From Eremomyces bilateralis CBS 781.70 (lineage: Eukaryota; Ascomycota; Dothideomycetes; Eremomycetales; Eremomycetaceae): 64,000 bases of DNA. The notes under the pieces are model-generated. The model saw only the letters and a list, made by a program, of their open reading frames with translations. It was not told the DNA's origin and ran no database searches. Below are positions 53,773 through 64,000 of the stretch, piece by piece. The stretch's first letter is position 1. Each line of letters starts with the position of its first letter. Both the position numbers and the translations under genes were made by a program. The DNA is taken from contig NW_022985068.1 of the NCBI RefSeq assembly GCF_010015585.1, forward strand, positions 1,877,911-1,941,910, in the 5' to 3' direction.

Positions 53773-56177
53773 GTTTTAGTGAAGTGTCGGTGCAGAGACG
53801 CAGCCAACCGGAAAGGAGACGCAGACGTTGCTGGAGGAGGCGAACAAAGAGGAATGAATGAGGAGAATCAGGTTGGGGAAGTGACGGTATTAGAAGAATT
53901 AATGATGCCAAGTTTTCGAGGAGGGACGACGAGGATAGTAAAAGAGAGTCGAGCGGGATAGAGAAGTACAAGTGTTGGATGTCAGAGGGAACGAAGCAGC
54001 GGACAAGAAATAGTAATAGTGCAGTGCAGTAGCATCAACAGAAGGGAACTTTGGGAGGCCGGTGGATGGGAAGGGGGATGAGTGATGACCGATGACGCAG
54101 TTGGCGGCGGCTGCAACAGAATGCCCTGCTCTGCTGCACAGGATATCTAGCTCCGTCGGTCTGGTTGTCGTGTCTGGGCTCTGGTGGTGCAATATAATTT
54201 CAAGCAGGACTCTTCTGCTCAAGTTCCAAGCCGATTTGTCCTCTTATTTCAGTACCGTAGTACCGTATTGACCTATCCTGTCGTTTCCAAATTGGACTCG
54301 ATTCGACGGTCTTTGTGTGCCCGTAGAGCCGGGGTACAATCAGGAAACGAGGATCACTTCTTGAGCCGTCTCCCACTCTTGGAATATTTATCCCCCTCTT
54401 AGCAGAGCAGTCTATCGAGTGTGGACGTCGAACTTGGGGCCGGTAAGTTACAGTCGTACTGCATGTGTCTTTGGAGAATGTCGAGGAGGAAGATGGGATC
54501 CTCATGTTTAGCTCTGACGTCGTTGACTCGTATTCCAGGCATCAACGAGGCATTAAGGCACCAATATCAATCTCCACAACCAAATTGCGGAAGAGCAGAG
54601 CAGAGCAGAACATCCTCAGCAAGTCACAAGGTCGCGCTGCAGCATGTAAAGGCATCCAAAACTGGAAGTACAGGTGTCTTTGTCGATGGGAAAGCAACAC
54701 GCAAGAAAACCCAACTTTCAACGCAGTGTATGGCAGATGTTCACGCTGCAAAGTACGTACTTCAAGCATATTCGATCCGCCTCTTGACCCTCCCATGTCC
54801 GTAATCCCTCGAAATTCGATCCTCGTCCTTCTCCCAGGGATCCGGGAGGCTCTGTTTTTCTCCCTGCCAAGTGCTGATATAATTCTGTTCGGCGCTAAAA
54901 ATATCTCGATGGCTGAGCCGAGCGGTCGGACAGTCCAACGTGGGGTGGGGAAGAGTCCGGGATATCAACCTTTTCCGCGTCGTTCCAGGACCCGGATCGG
55001 AAGAGTTTACGATGCAAACTGTGTCGTCGTCGCTCGCAACGATCCTGCAATTCGAAAGGACGCGGTTTTCTTCCTCGATCTAAAGCGACGCAACGCGATC
55101 TTGCTGACGAGGGATGATCCGCGGGCTGACGACACTCGCGACAAGGTAGGAACTGCTCCGGAGAGGTCTCGGCGTCCGCAAAAGGCCTCGTATGTTCGGA
55201 ATTCAAAGCGTAAATACAGTTATGTACAGGTGAGGGGTGCAATTAGAACTTAGAAAGAGATCTTCCAAGTCGAAGATCCGAACCTTCAGCCTCCAGCCGG
55301 CGATCAGGCTAAGTCAGCATCGTCAACGGAACCGTCGGGCCCGCAAATGATGACGATGCCGCAACATCAGGGTGTGCCCGGTGCCGTGGCTCAGCTGTCA
55401 AGTGTCCTTACTCCTTAGGCTATCAGATTTCAATCCCCATTTCGGTATCGGAACCGTGAACCCGGATTTATGAACTATTAGTCGTTGGATCAGCAATGAT
55501 GGTGGAAGCCTCAATCGTCAGGCTGGGAACCGGCTTGGGCTATTGACGACTAGGTTTCAGGGCCAGAAAAACAGGTCGACAATGTGACTTGGACGGAGCC
55601 ACCACGGGAGGTTTGATCTCAAGAGTCCGACCGAAAGTGCCCGGCGAACCGGCAATCCATGCTAAATCCAATGCGCACCTCCCGGTATCAAGCGGTTGAC
55701 TCCGGGGTCCTGGTCTCGTGGATCTACATCGTAAAAGTTCCCGTTGCTGTGTTCCTTAGCTTTGTTCCCCTGTACCAAACCCCCCATTCCCTGACGTCAT
55801 TCGGCATATGGTGCACCCGATGTATGCAGTACATCGGTTTCAGGGTCTGGCTCCCTGCAGGCTGCAGCGCTATGAACAACAACACGAGTTCATACGACCT
55901 CGACGGGACGATGTAAGTTCCAAGATGATAGGAATCTGGTGAACGATTGCCGTTCGTGGTATATCACGGTATGTATTACTTCGAATTAGGTACATTGAAA
56001 CAACTCCCGAAAATTACAGAGTACGATACACTCCTCGCAAACTATCCTCAAATGCCCACACTTGGCCCTGCGCTTTCAGTACTATCCCTTCTCGCCTAGC
56101 CAGCACTGTTGCGCCGATCAAACACGCAATCCTTCCCTATTCTTCGCATATCCTTCGAAGACGGTACCCTCTAGCCC
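53773..56177. other. Long intergenic region: kinase promoter, tyrosinase 3' flank
   Basis: The first few hundred bases are a CT-rich leader (on the minus strand) of the kinase gene. A long open frame (54465-55253, plus) has no ATG at its 5' end and no domain. A second short frame (55659-55916) is also unsupported. I see no repeat or RNA gene. Confidence 0.45.
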
Positions 56178-58547
56178 TCATCCTGGGCGCCACCCACCAG
56201 CACGATTGCTCGTGACCTCGTCATAGATCTTGATGTCTCCTATCCACCGAGGGAACTCGGATGCTGAAGTCTCGGGTTCAACTTCTGAAGAGATGACGCC
56301 GATCTCGAGGCCTTCGAGGCTCTCTGGGGCAATTTCCGTCCCATCAGACTGTACAGTTCGTGTTAGGCAATGTCCTCTTGCAGTACCAAAGTGCCAACTA
56401 GGGAGGAAACTTGACTTACCTTCCTCAACTTCCACTGCAAATGATCCTTCAAATACCGTGTCACCACCGCCTCTTCACGCCCGGCAAGCTCCCCACTCAT
56501 GATCTTCTCCGCCAGCTTCCTCGTCAACACCACGGCCGCCGTAACGTAAACATTATCCATCTCCTCCGTCCCTAATCTCGTGATAATTGCCTGCGTGCCA
56601 ACCCAATCCGGCCCGCCCTCCGCCGAACGGGTCTCCGTATCCCTCGTGTCCGCGTCATTGCTGTCGAGATATACATCCACGAAATAGGTCTGGTCCAAAC
56701 CATTCTTCGGCGCGCGGATGGTCAAGACATAGTCCCATTGTGGCTCCTTCGATCCGCTGGTTTTGAATGTAGGAAGGTAATATGGCGCCACGCCGACGAT
56801 TCCGCCCCGATCGCCAGGCCCGCGTCTTCGGAAGCCATCATTGCTGGCAGAACGCGGGGGACCCCGGCCGTAAAGGGTGTTGACGGTGGCCTTCGCTTCC
56901 GATGCGGTCGTTTCGGGGGGAAATTGGGGGTAGAAGTAGTTGAACGTATCCGTGCTGCGGGTAGTATCGGAGGTCCAAAATTCACCGGAGGGCGAGTAAA
57001 AAGGCTTAAGGCCTGATCCGACGGTGTTAAATCGGCACAGAGAATGCGGGAGAAGAGGTCTGGGGCAAGCATACCAGTGTCTGCATCGAGAGTGTCGCCC
57101 TTGCGGAACCAGAAACTTCCTGTCCCCTGTGCCCTGGGTTCCACATAACTATCGGGATAAAGGATTTGCCAGATGGCAAAGCAGCGGTCGACCATACTTC
57201 ACCCGGCCGTGTTAGAATCATCCTTCTGCTTGGTGTCGGTTCGGACTTACACGTGGTGAAGCATGAAGAGCGGATCAAAGGCGGAATAGTCGGTGATTGA
57301 CATATGACCCGCGTTTCTTCCACCGACGGCTCCGTGAAAGTTATCGTGCAATGACTCTAAGCTGTCATAGACCGTGTCCGGTTTCCGGCTACTGCTGCCG
57401 CCAAGATGCCACTGCTCATTGCTGAAAGTGTTGAATTCGGACGATTGGGTCAGCAGGAGATATAAGCGGTCTTTCTGCCCCTGACGCATGCTGTTTAATG
57501 CTGAGTGCAACTGCTCAGTGTCACTCGTCGCGCTGGCACTGTCGGAGGTAGGATGGCGAAGCGTGGAATTCCAATTGATATACTGATAGTTCTGTCAATA
57601 CGATCAACCGAGAGAATGCGTTAAAGGCAATACATACCTTGGTATACACGAAATCCTCTTCAGAATGAAAACGGTAGGAGTACAGCGGATTGGGGATAAT
57701 CGATGTCGTCGTGGTGTTGGTCGAGTTCCACCCTATATTATCCGGTGTAATGACTGATATAGTCGGAGAAGCCACGCTGTCCGGCAAAACGTTCCCCCCA
57801 GTTCGTTGTTCCATTGCCCAATCCAGGTACGGCGCACGAAGTGATGAGGCGGCCTGCTCATATCTGTCCCTAATAGGGCCTTCGGGAAACTCTTGCGCAA
57901 CATCGATTGCAAACGCGACAAGGACTTGCTGCTCAACGTCAAATTTATCCTCCATGGAGTGCTATCATGGCCCGACTCGCCTCATATAACGCAATATACG
58001 GCCTATGCCATGTTAGGAACAGATTGGAAGAATGCGCACAATATCCCGGGTTTTCGTAGTCGCCGAGACCTTCAACGTCATTCCACGCAACTGCAGGTCG
58101 ACCGTGGATGCCTAGATATTGTCAGCCACTATGTGATACCTCAGATCATGTCCGTGCGGTCGGAGAGTATCTCAAGTCAGTGGCCTCAGAGGTAGACTTA
58201 CTCGCGATCCGAAACCACGACAGCGGATCACTCTCTGCCCTCTCCTGCATTTTCTTCAGCCCGAGTATATACATATTCCACTGATCCTTATTTTGCTCCA
58301 AATCCCGGATTTCCAATCGTGGTTGCGTATCTCCAGGGACACCTGTAACTGCGATAGTTGTCTGTCGCTTGTTATGCGGTTCCAATGACGGCCCAAAGTC
58401 CCCAACTGCATGTGCTTGCCGTGAATCGAGTGTCGGTGAGTCGAGGGGTTTGCTGAATGGGTTGCGGGGGCGGGAAGTCGGAGTAGCAGCGCATTGGCAT
58501 ACAAGCCATGAGAGAGCAGCGGTGGCGGTGAAGTTAATATGCCTCAT
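56178..58547 (-). CDS. Tyrosinase (copper polyphenol oxidase)
   Basis: Seven exons (58547-58202, 58111-57981, 57928-57638, 57591-57251, 57196-57075, 57012-56420, 56348-56178) give 664 residues. A signal-like N-terminus (MRHINFTATAALSWLVCQCA) is present. The CuA site has IHGRPAVAW, then GYCAHSSNLFLTWHRPYIALYE, with the Cys that forms the thioether to a His. The CuB site has HDNFHGAVGG and FDPLFMLHHVMVDRCFAIWQ. The C-terminal lid domain includes LYGRGPPR and IVGVAPYYLPTF. Members oxidise monophenols and diphenols to quinones, often in melanin-type pathways. The intron after ALYE has a GC donor (GAG|GCGAGT). The signal-like start suggests secretion, unlike many intracellular fungal tyrosinases. 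Substrate is unknown. Confidence 0.93.
57929..57980 (-). other. GC-AG intron in the tyrosinase gene
   Basis: The donor reads GAG|GCGAGT and the acceptor GAGCAG, 52 bp long. Removing it joins ALYE to QVLVAFAI, as expected for the family. Confidence 0.8.
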
Positions 58548-61142
58548 CTTGTATGCCCTCCTCTTCTAGCATAGGCCCTTCACCACGGCCAAGCGGATAG
58601 AATGAGTGGATAGGGAGGCAATAACGAACGACAAGAGTAGCGATTGCGAAGAAAAGACCACCTTAAGACACGACCGAGCCTAGAGATCAGCCATTGAGGG
58701 GTGTCCGGTGGTTATCAATGCTGAGGCAAAACCGATAATCCAAGTGGACATCCGGGGACAATGGCAGTATGTGTACAGTTTATTTGTACCCGTACGGCTG
58801 GCAAGGTAATGACTGGAATTGAAGTCTTCGAGGGTGCGGAAAGTGAACGAGCTGCGGCTGTGGAAATTAGGAAGGTACAGACTAATGCGACGCCTTTTCG
58901 GAAAGAAGAAAAGCAAACGGGAAGGTGAACTTGACGGCTTAGGGAGGTGTCCAGCCGAACGACCGATTTTGAAACATTTGGACTGAAATTGTCATCAGAG
59001 ATGGGAGATCAGACAAGTGAAGACACCTGAACGAAGAGCTCGGACATGTTACGTACGATACGGTAGGTAAGTACGAACATGTTAAACTTGCGAAGAAACA
59101 GAAAACTTACTTCCGTACCTTACCGTAACTCTACGCTATCCCTGTCCGCTGGTTGCACGAATTCCATAGCTTCAATACTAATGCTTAGGACGCCAATGGA
59201 CGGGATTGCTCCTTGCAAATCATTAACGAGTTTGACGACAATGGATGCTGCTATGCGATGACACTAGATATGCCACCTTTCCTGTCTCCACAGGGACGAT
59301 CTCATTGCGTGGAGAAACTCCACCGATGCGAACCCAGCGCCTTGTGGCCTACGAATGACGTACCCCGAAGTAATTATCCGCGACAGCAATCGGCAGCCGC
59401 GCCCTTATGTGGTGCGATATTGGATGGGCGAAGCGCGCCAGTCATCGCCCGAATGTGCTGTTCAGCTCCTTTCTTCGAGCCACGAAGAATCGGCCAAGGA
59501 CCATCTGCTCTACCTGATGAATACATGGCCCTGGGTTTTAGATGGCAAGAACCAAGAACCAGCCCTGAGCCAAGAGGGAGGAAGAAAGGAGAGGGCGAAC
59601 ACATGCTGTCGATCCGGGATTCTCTACGTACATGATACCCTGGTTGGTTTTCCGTTGTCCATTTCGAAGAAACGCAAAGTAGCGCACCTGCGAATGGGAT
59701 GACAGGTCGACTTGGTGCTAGGGGGCTAAGAAACGCATATCGTTCACATGGCAGACTCCAGCGGTCAAGAGACCCAGAGACGAGGTCGTGGGTTCGATCG
59801 TGACCGGTGCGGCGACTCCGATTGATGTCTCATTCAGACTTCGGAGGCTGAATGGAGCACCCGAACTCTCAAGATATTAGGCACGGTTTATGATATCCTC
59901 TGAGACTCATCCAGTAGAAACCTCATCTACGAGGTGTGGAATAAACGGATGAAGAAAAGCGAAGGTCTGAAGGGTGGACGCGCCGTGAGTCGTGGAACGT
60001 CGTTCAAAAGAGGAACAGGGGTTCGGTAGTAAAGGGGTTGGTACTTGGTAGAGACTAGAGAGCAAGGATGCTATCTCGAGGGCTCGACTCGTGTGATTGG
60101 CCTCCTGAACCCTCTCCCCCAACAGTCAAGCGATCCGAGTATTCATAGGGCTGCCCCTATGCGCTACTTCATGCTTCACCCGTGTTCAATGTTCATCGAT
60201 GATTAAGTTTTCTGTACGAGGATCCGGACAGAACCGACGTATCGCGAATAACAGCCGCTGGGGTTCCGAGTCACCAGCATCGTTGGTTTCCTGAATGACG
60301 TCTCCGGTTCCTTATTGGTCGAATGCCGGTGCCCCTGATCGGATCAAGACAGACGCGATACAACCTCCCTGCTGTCGCGTTACCGCCGTACTACCGCATC
60401 CCGGCACTATTCGGAACGTCTCCTGTCAATCCATCTCAAAGTTGATACTAATCACTACCTGCAATAGTGGACATGAGATGGCTGACCGTCGGCGCTTTCG
60501 AGTGTCTGAAGTAGGATTTGTATACGCCGAAGGGTCGGACAATTCGCCTTAGTTATCATAGCACCCGGCCAATAGGCAACGGGATCACGGGGTTATTGAC
60601 ATGTGTTTCGTCGCCCAGATCGGCAACATGATGCACAAATTGAAACGGGACACTGGCATCGCGTGGGAGACAAGCGCAGGAGAACATGGTATGACAAGAC
60701 AAGCCTAATTGAGTAATTATGTATCTTGTCGCCATTTCTAATTCATCGTCCCCTATCTTCCCGATGGCCATCATACCTTAAACGCCATAGGTAAGTCAAG
60801 TTTGGATCGGGGCTTTCCTTCGAACGCCATCCGCGGGAAGAGGGCGCCGCTCCCATTGAAAAGGAAGACAGTACACCACAGAGAAGAGACATGTTGCATT
60901 CGCAATTCCGTCCTGTCGTGCTACCATGACATCCCAAATGATTTCCTGGCAACTCCCGATTCCGTCTGCAGACTCCGCGGACGCACACACGCTTGAACGT
61001 GCAAAGACTGTGCCATGTATATGCATTTATTGCGTGCATACAACATCGAACACCGCAGGACCTTTTCCTTTCCTAGATTAGATCTCTTGATCCCCCGAAG
61101 CGCCGAAACCCGAGCGAACCAAATGGCTCGAAATAGCCCGGC
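58548..61142. other. Long intergenic region: tyrosinase promoter and Ssr4 3' flank
   Basis: This 2.6 kb region holds the tyrosinase promoter and the 3' flank of the Ssr4 gene. Frames of up to 140 codons (for example 59213-59635) have no recognisable product. A ggttcgat word near 59790 resembles a tRNA B box but no clover-leaf fits. I see no repeat array. Confidence 0.45.
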
Positions 61143-63685
61143 TCACTGCCCAGGCGTCCCCATGTTGTCACCGAAGACTCCTCCATCCAGATCCGTAAAA
61201 TCCGCCAGGGCGTCGCCCGCCGTGTTCAGTCCGTCGAACGTCTCAAAATCATCATTCGAGCCGTGGTTGTCGAACATCGCCGGCGTGTTGTTTTCCTGCG
61301 TCTCGACTTGTGTCGTGGACGTGAGTCCGGCAGCTGTTGGGGTGTCAACTTGGGCTGGGGCGGAGGTGTGGGCACTCAGTTCCGATGCTGTAGTCGCCGG
61401 AGCAGAAGCGTTGGTAGTAGCAGGGACGGAAGTATTCGTATCTTTAGTATCAGCGACTTGTTGGGCAGCTGCTGGGGAGGGCTCTTGCACAAGAACCCAG
61501 TCATCGTCTTTCTTTTCACTAGACTCGGCAGCCGTAGCAGCAAGAGCGGAAGCCCCTTCGCCCTCTAGGCCGGTCATGTCGACGTCGAGATCCATGTCGT
61601 TGAGGAGATGCATGCCGTCTTGCTCACCTTGGAGCGGGGTGCTTTCGTCACCGGAAGCTGACGGTTCGGCCTTCTGTTGCGGCTCGGTTGGAGTGGGCGC
61701 CGCACTTGCTTCTTGCTGTGCTGGGGCAGGTAGATGCGCCGGCGCCGTACTAGCGTTCGGGGTATCGGCAGCATCTGGTTGCGCTGCCACCTCAGCAGTT
61801 TGATAGGATCCGTTCTCCTGGTTGCCACTCGCATCCGGTGTAGATGTCATGAATTCGTCTAGCAAACCAGACGTGAGGTCGCCGCCGTCCATGGTCCCAT
61901 GGCCGATTGCATCATCCACCATGGAATCGCCAAGTGCGTCGCCCATTGTCTCATCAATTGCACGCGAATCGGCTCCGTCGAGACCAGTCTCACCGATGGC
62001 TTGCAGTTCAGATGTTCCCTTACTGCCGTTGAGCTCGGATTTAGACTCATACCGCATTTGCTCTTCTTCCAAGAGCCCGCCTTTTTGCAAGCATTTGACA
62101 GCACGCTTCTCCTCAATAGCCACGTCTAGTGACTCCTCCACTGCGCGAACCACATCATCGACTTTGTTTAGAGCCATTACACCGAATCCGCTGGCTGGAC
62201 TGGCTCCGACCGCCCCCGCCTCCTCCTCGTCATACATAGCATCGTCGAACATCTGCTTCAGTTGAGCTTCAGCATCCGCGAACTTGTGCGCCCTCTTCAT
62301 GTCCGCCACTCTCCTCGCATGCTTCTTGCGCAACTCTTCCATTTCCCGCTCACCCTGCTCGACGAACTTATCGACGCGCTTCTGCACCGAGTCCAGTTGT
62401 TCACGAGTGATCTTATTATAGGCAGGAATCGGTACAAGAGGGGCATCGTCAGCACTCAGATTGAGTTGATGGTTGTCCTTGACCCTGCTCTTATCCTTTT
62501 CCAGGGTTTGAGGACCGGGAGTAGCGGTGTTTAGGCCGTCGGTTATTTGCCGTAATTGTCCGCTGAGACCAAGACCAAGGTCGAGCGGCTGGATCTTCTC
62601 CGCCGCGAAAGTCGAGCTGAGGATTTCATCCATCCACACGTGATGTTGCTTGTATCGCAAAACACTGATCTCCTTGGGAGTCAAGTTGTCAAGAAGGTCG
62701 CCTTGGTGCGCCACGTGTTCGTCGTATAAAGCCGGATCTTGTTCAACCATTGCATTCACCGGGGCGGTTCCGCCTGGTAATTGTGCTGGTGGTTGTTGCC
62801 TTGCTCGTTTCGCCGGAGGTCCCGCCACCATCGGACCCTGTGCTTGCTGGTAGTACTGTGCAGCTGCTCTTGATGGACCTGCGGGCATCTGTTGCATCAT
62901 TTGATTGGGATACATGGGACCCGGAGGTACCATGCCCGGCCCCATTGCTGGGCCATGGACGAACTTCACGTCGGGCCAGTTCGCACGATCTTTGAACATG
63001 AATTCCTTCCGGACGAGATGGCCCTGTCGCTCGACCATGCGGCGTTCCTGTAGGATCGCGTTTGTGTGTGGTTGCATGGGAAGGTTCATGACCGGAATGT
63101 GGTGCTGAGGGTCGGATTGGGAATAATGGACGATCCAAAGGGACGGGTCTGGATCCGGGCCGGTCGTAGAAGGAGACTTTCCGACAAGTCGGTAGCGTTG
63201 ACGGCTGTGAGATGCGACGTTCTCACCCGGACGATACCCAAAGCGGTGAATCAGGACTTCCATCGTCTTTGTGCCATTAGCGGATGCCCCCAGCGATGAG
63301 AATGAATGGATGCTTACATAACCTCGTAGTTCCATCGAATATGTCTGTTCTTGATCGCCCCACACGTAGCCATCGCTGGCAAAACGGCTCCCCAGGCGCA
63401 TCTGCGGTTGCCAGGCAAGGAACATAGTTCCGTCCCCTGGAGGAGCAAGAAACGTCCATGCCACCGGTCGGATATCATTGATGATTGAAGGGGCCTTCAA
63501 CAAGTATTCGAAAACTTGGTCTTGAGTGATCGTCTGGTAGATAGGGAAGCTATATGCCGAAAGCAAATGGATATGGGGTAGCTAAACGATGGTTAACTTT
63601 CTCTTTCTCGTCGCGAGAGGGTGGGAGCAGGACTGCGCGGTGAACGTACCAGGCTCGCTGGAACCCTGAAACTTGGGTCTTGCAT
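61143..63685 (-). CDS. ssr4: SWI/SNF and RSC complex subunit Ssr4
   Basis: Three exons (63685-63650, 63581-63318, 63266-61143) give 807 residues. The tiny first exon encodes MQDPSFRVPASL and joins LPHIHLLSAYSFPIY. The N-terminal Ssr4 domain (to about residue 190) includes FLAWQPQMRLGSRFASDGYVWGD, ELRGYTMEVLIHRFGYRPGEN and LWIVHYSQSDP. The second intron is exactly 51 bp and open in frame, so it could be missed; removing it restores the conserved RGYTMEV join. The middle has a Pro/Gln-rich stretch, then DLLDNLTPKEISVLRYKQHHVWMDEILSS and a coiled segment. The C-terminal third is acidic and disordered. Ssr4 is a fungal-specific subunit of the SWI/SNF and RSC chromatin remodellers in fission yeast; here it should act in the nucleus. 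Confidence 0.9.
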
Positions 63686-64000
63686 TGTGACGGGTTCTGA
63701 AGAACAGTTTTGGGTATGATTTCCAATTCAGCGTCCTGCTGTCGAGGGTTGCGACAAAGTTGCGATGGGAGAGTCGCGTCCAAATGTCCCAGTTGAGGAA
63801 CTCAGAGCAGCGCGAAGCCGCGAACTAGATCGCCGAAGCACGTGACCACGCTCTAGTTGGCCTTGATGCCTTATCAGGCTCATTTAGATCGCTCCATGTC
63901 CCTCCATGTCACATCAAACTCCGGAATAGAGTCCACAGCACTGCTAACCTGATGATTGGCGGCTTGTACTGGCTTTGGTTACATTGGAACTACTGTGTAC
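63686..64000. other. Promoter side of ssr4, to the window edge
   Basis: The 5' flank of the ssr4 gene. Nothing else was recognised in the last 315 bases. Confidence 0.5.

Noticed and set aside
56722-57195. A separate 157-codon frame in the tyrosinase gene, which at first looked like a frameshift
   Set aside because: A 62-bp intron (57074-57013) with GTATGC donor and GATCAG acceptor restores the family sequence GLKPFYSPSGEFW in the other frame, so the gene is intact.
59740-59815. A tRNA-like stretch with a possible A box and a ggttcgat B box
   Set aside because: The T arm and acceptor stem do not pair and the anticodon loop would be nine bases, so it is not a tRNA.
1-64000. Transposons, LTR elements, CRISPR arrays or rRNA genes
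   Set aside because: No transposase, reverse transcriptase, paired long terminal repeats, repeat-spacer array or rRNA-like sequence was recognised by eye.

Overview
The window looks like nuclear DNA of a filamentous ascomycete, probably a eurotiomycete of the Aspergillus/Penicillium kind. The genes are short and close together on both strands. Nearly all carry introns of about 50-90 bp with GT donors, AG acceptors and CTAAC/CTGAC-like branch sites. Several products are typical of filamentous ascomycetes: a SrkA/Rck2-type kinase, the SWI/SNF subunit Ssr4, a DUF3605 GlcNAc-induced protein, an EBP-type sterol isomerase, and a transcription factor joining C2H2 and Zn2Cys6 zinc fingers. The lineage is inferred from gene content and intron style, not from a database search.

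Layout. 1-21.9 kb: the 3' part of a glutaredoxin gene; a very large repetitive acidic protein ending in a membrane segment; a membrane-anchored spermine-synthase-like protein; a CCDC97-family protein; a small membrane protein; an EBP sterol isomerase; a GFA/CENP-V-like zinc protein; an SDR oxidoreductase; a glutathione transferase head to head with a DUF1772 (anthrone-oxygenase-like) protein; and an alpha/beta hydrolase. 21.9-33.4 kb: gene-poor, with a Ser/Thr-rich single-pass membrane protein (25.7-27.5 kb) and a secreted, modular glycine-rich repeat protein (28.7-30.8 kb). 33.4-37 kb: RNA polymerase III subunit Rpc34 and cytosolic phenylalanyl-tRNA synthetase alpha chain, divergently transcribed from a 401 bp spacer. 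37.9-44.4 kb: the zinc-finger transcription factor and a membrane acyltransferase. 45.7-50.6 kb: a small membrane protein, a DUF3605 protein and an MDR reductase. 51.4-63.7 kb: SrkA-like kinase, a seven-exon tyrosinase, and Ssr4.

Most genes are ordinary housekeeping or stress functions. I see no complete biosynthetic cluster, no transposon with recognisable coding sequence, no rRNA and no convincing tRNA. The GST, DUF1772 and SDR genes could be a small tailoring-enzyme group, but no backbone synthase is in the window.

The least explained items are the glycine-rich secreted protein, built from at least four repeat families sharing a GLxGLL-like core, with a 45-bp repeat-encoding micro-exon and one Lys-Arg site; and the ~1,916-residue repeat protein with an N-terminal coiled coil and a C-terminal membrane segment. 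Gene models were spliced by eye. Each spliced length is divisible by three and joins recognisable domains, but no transcript data were available.
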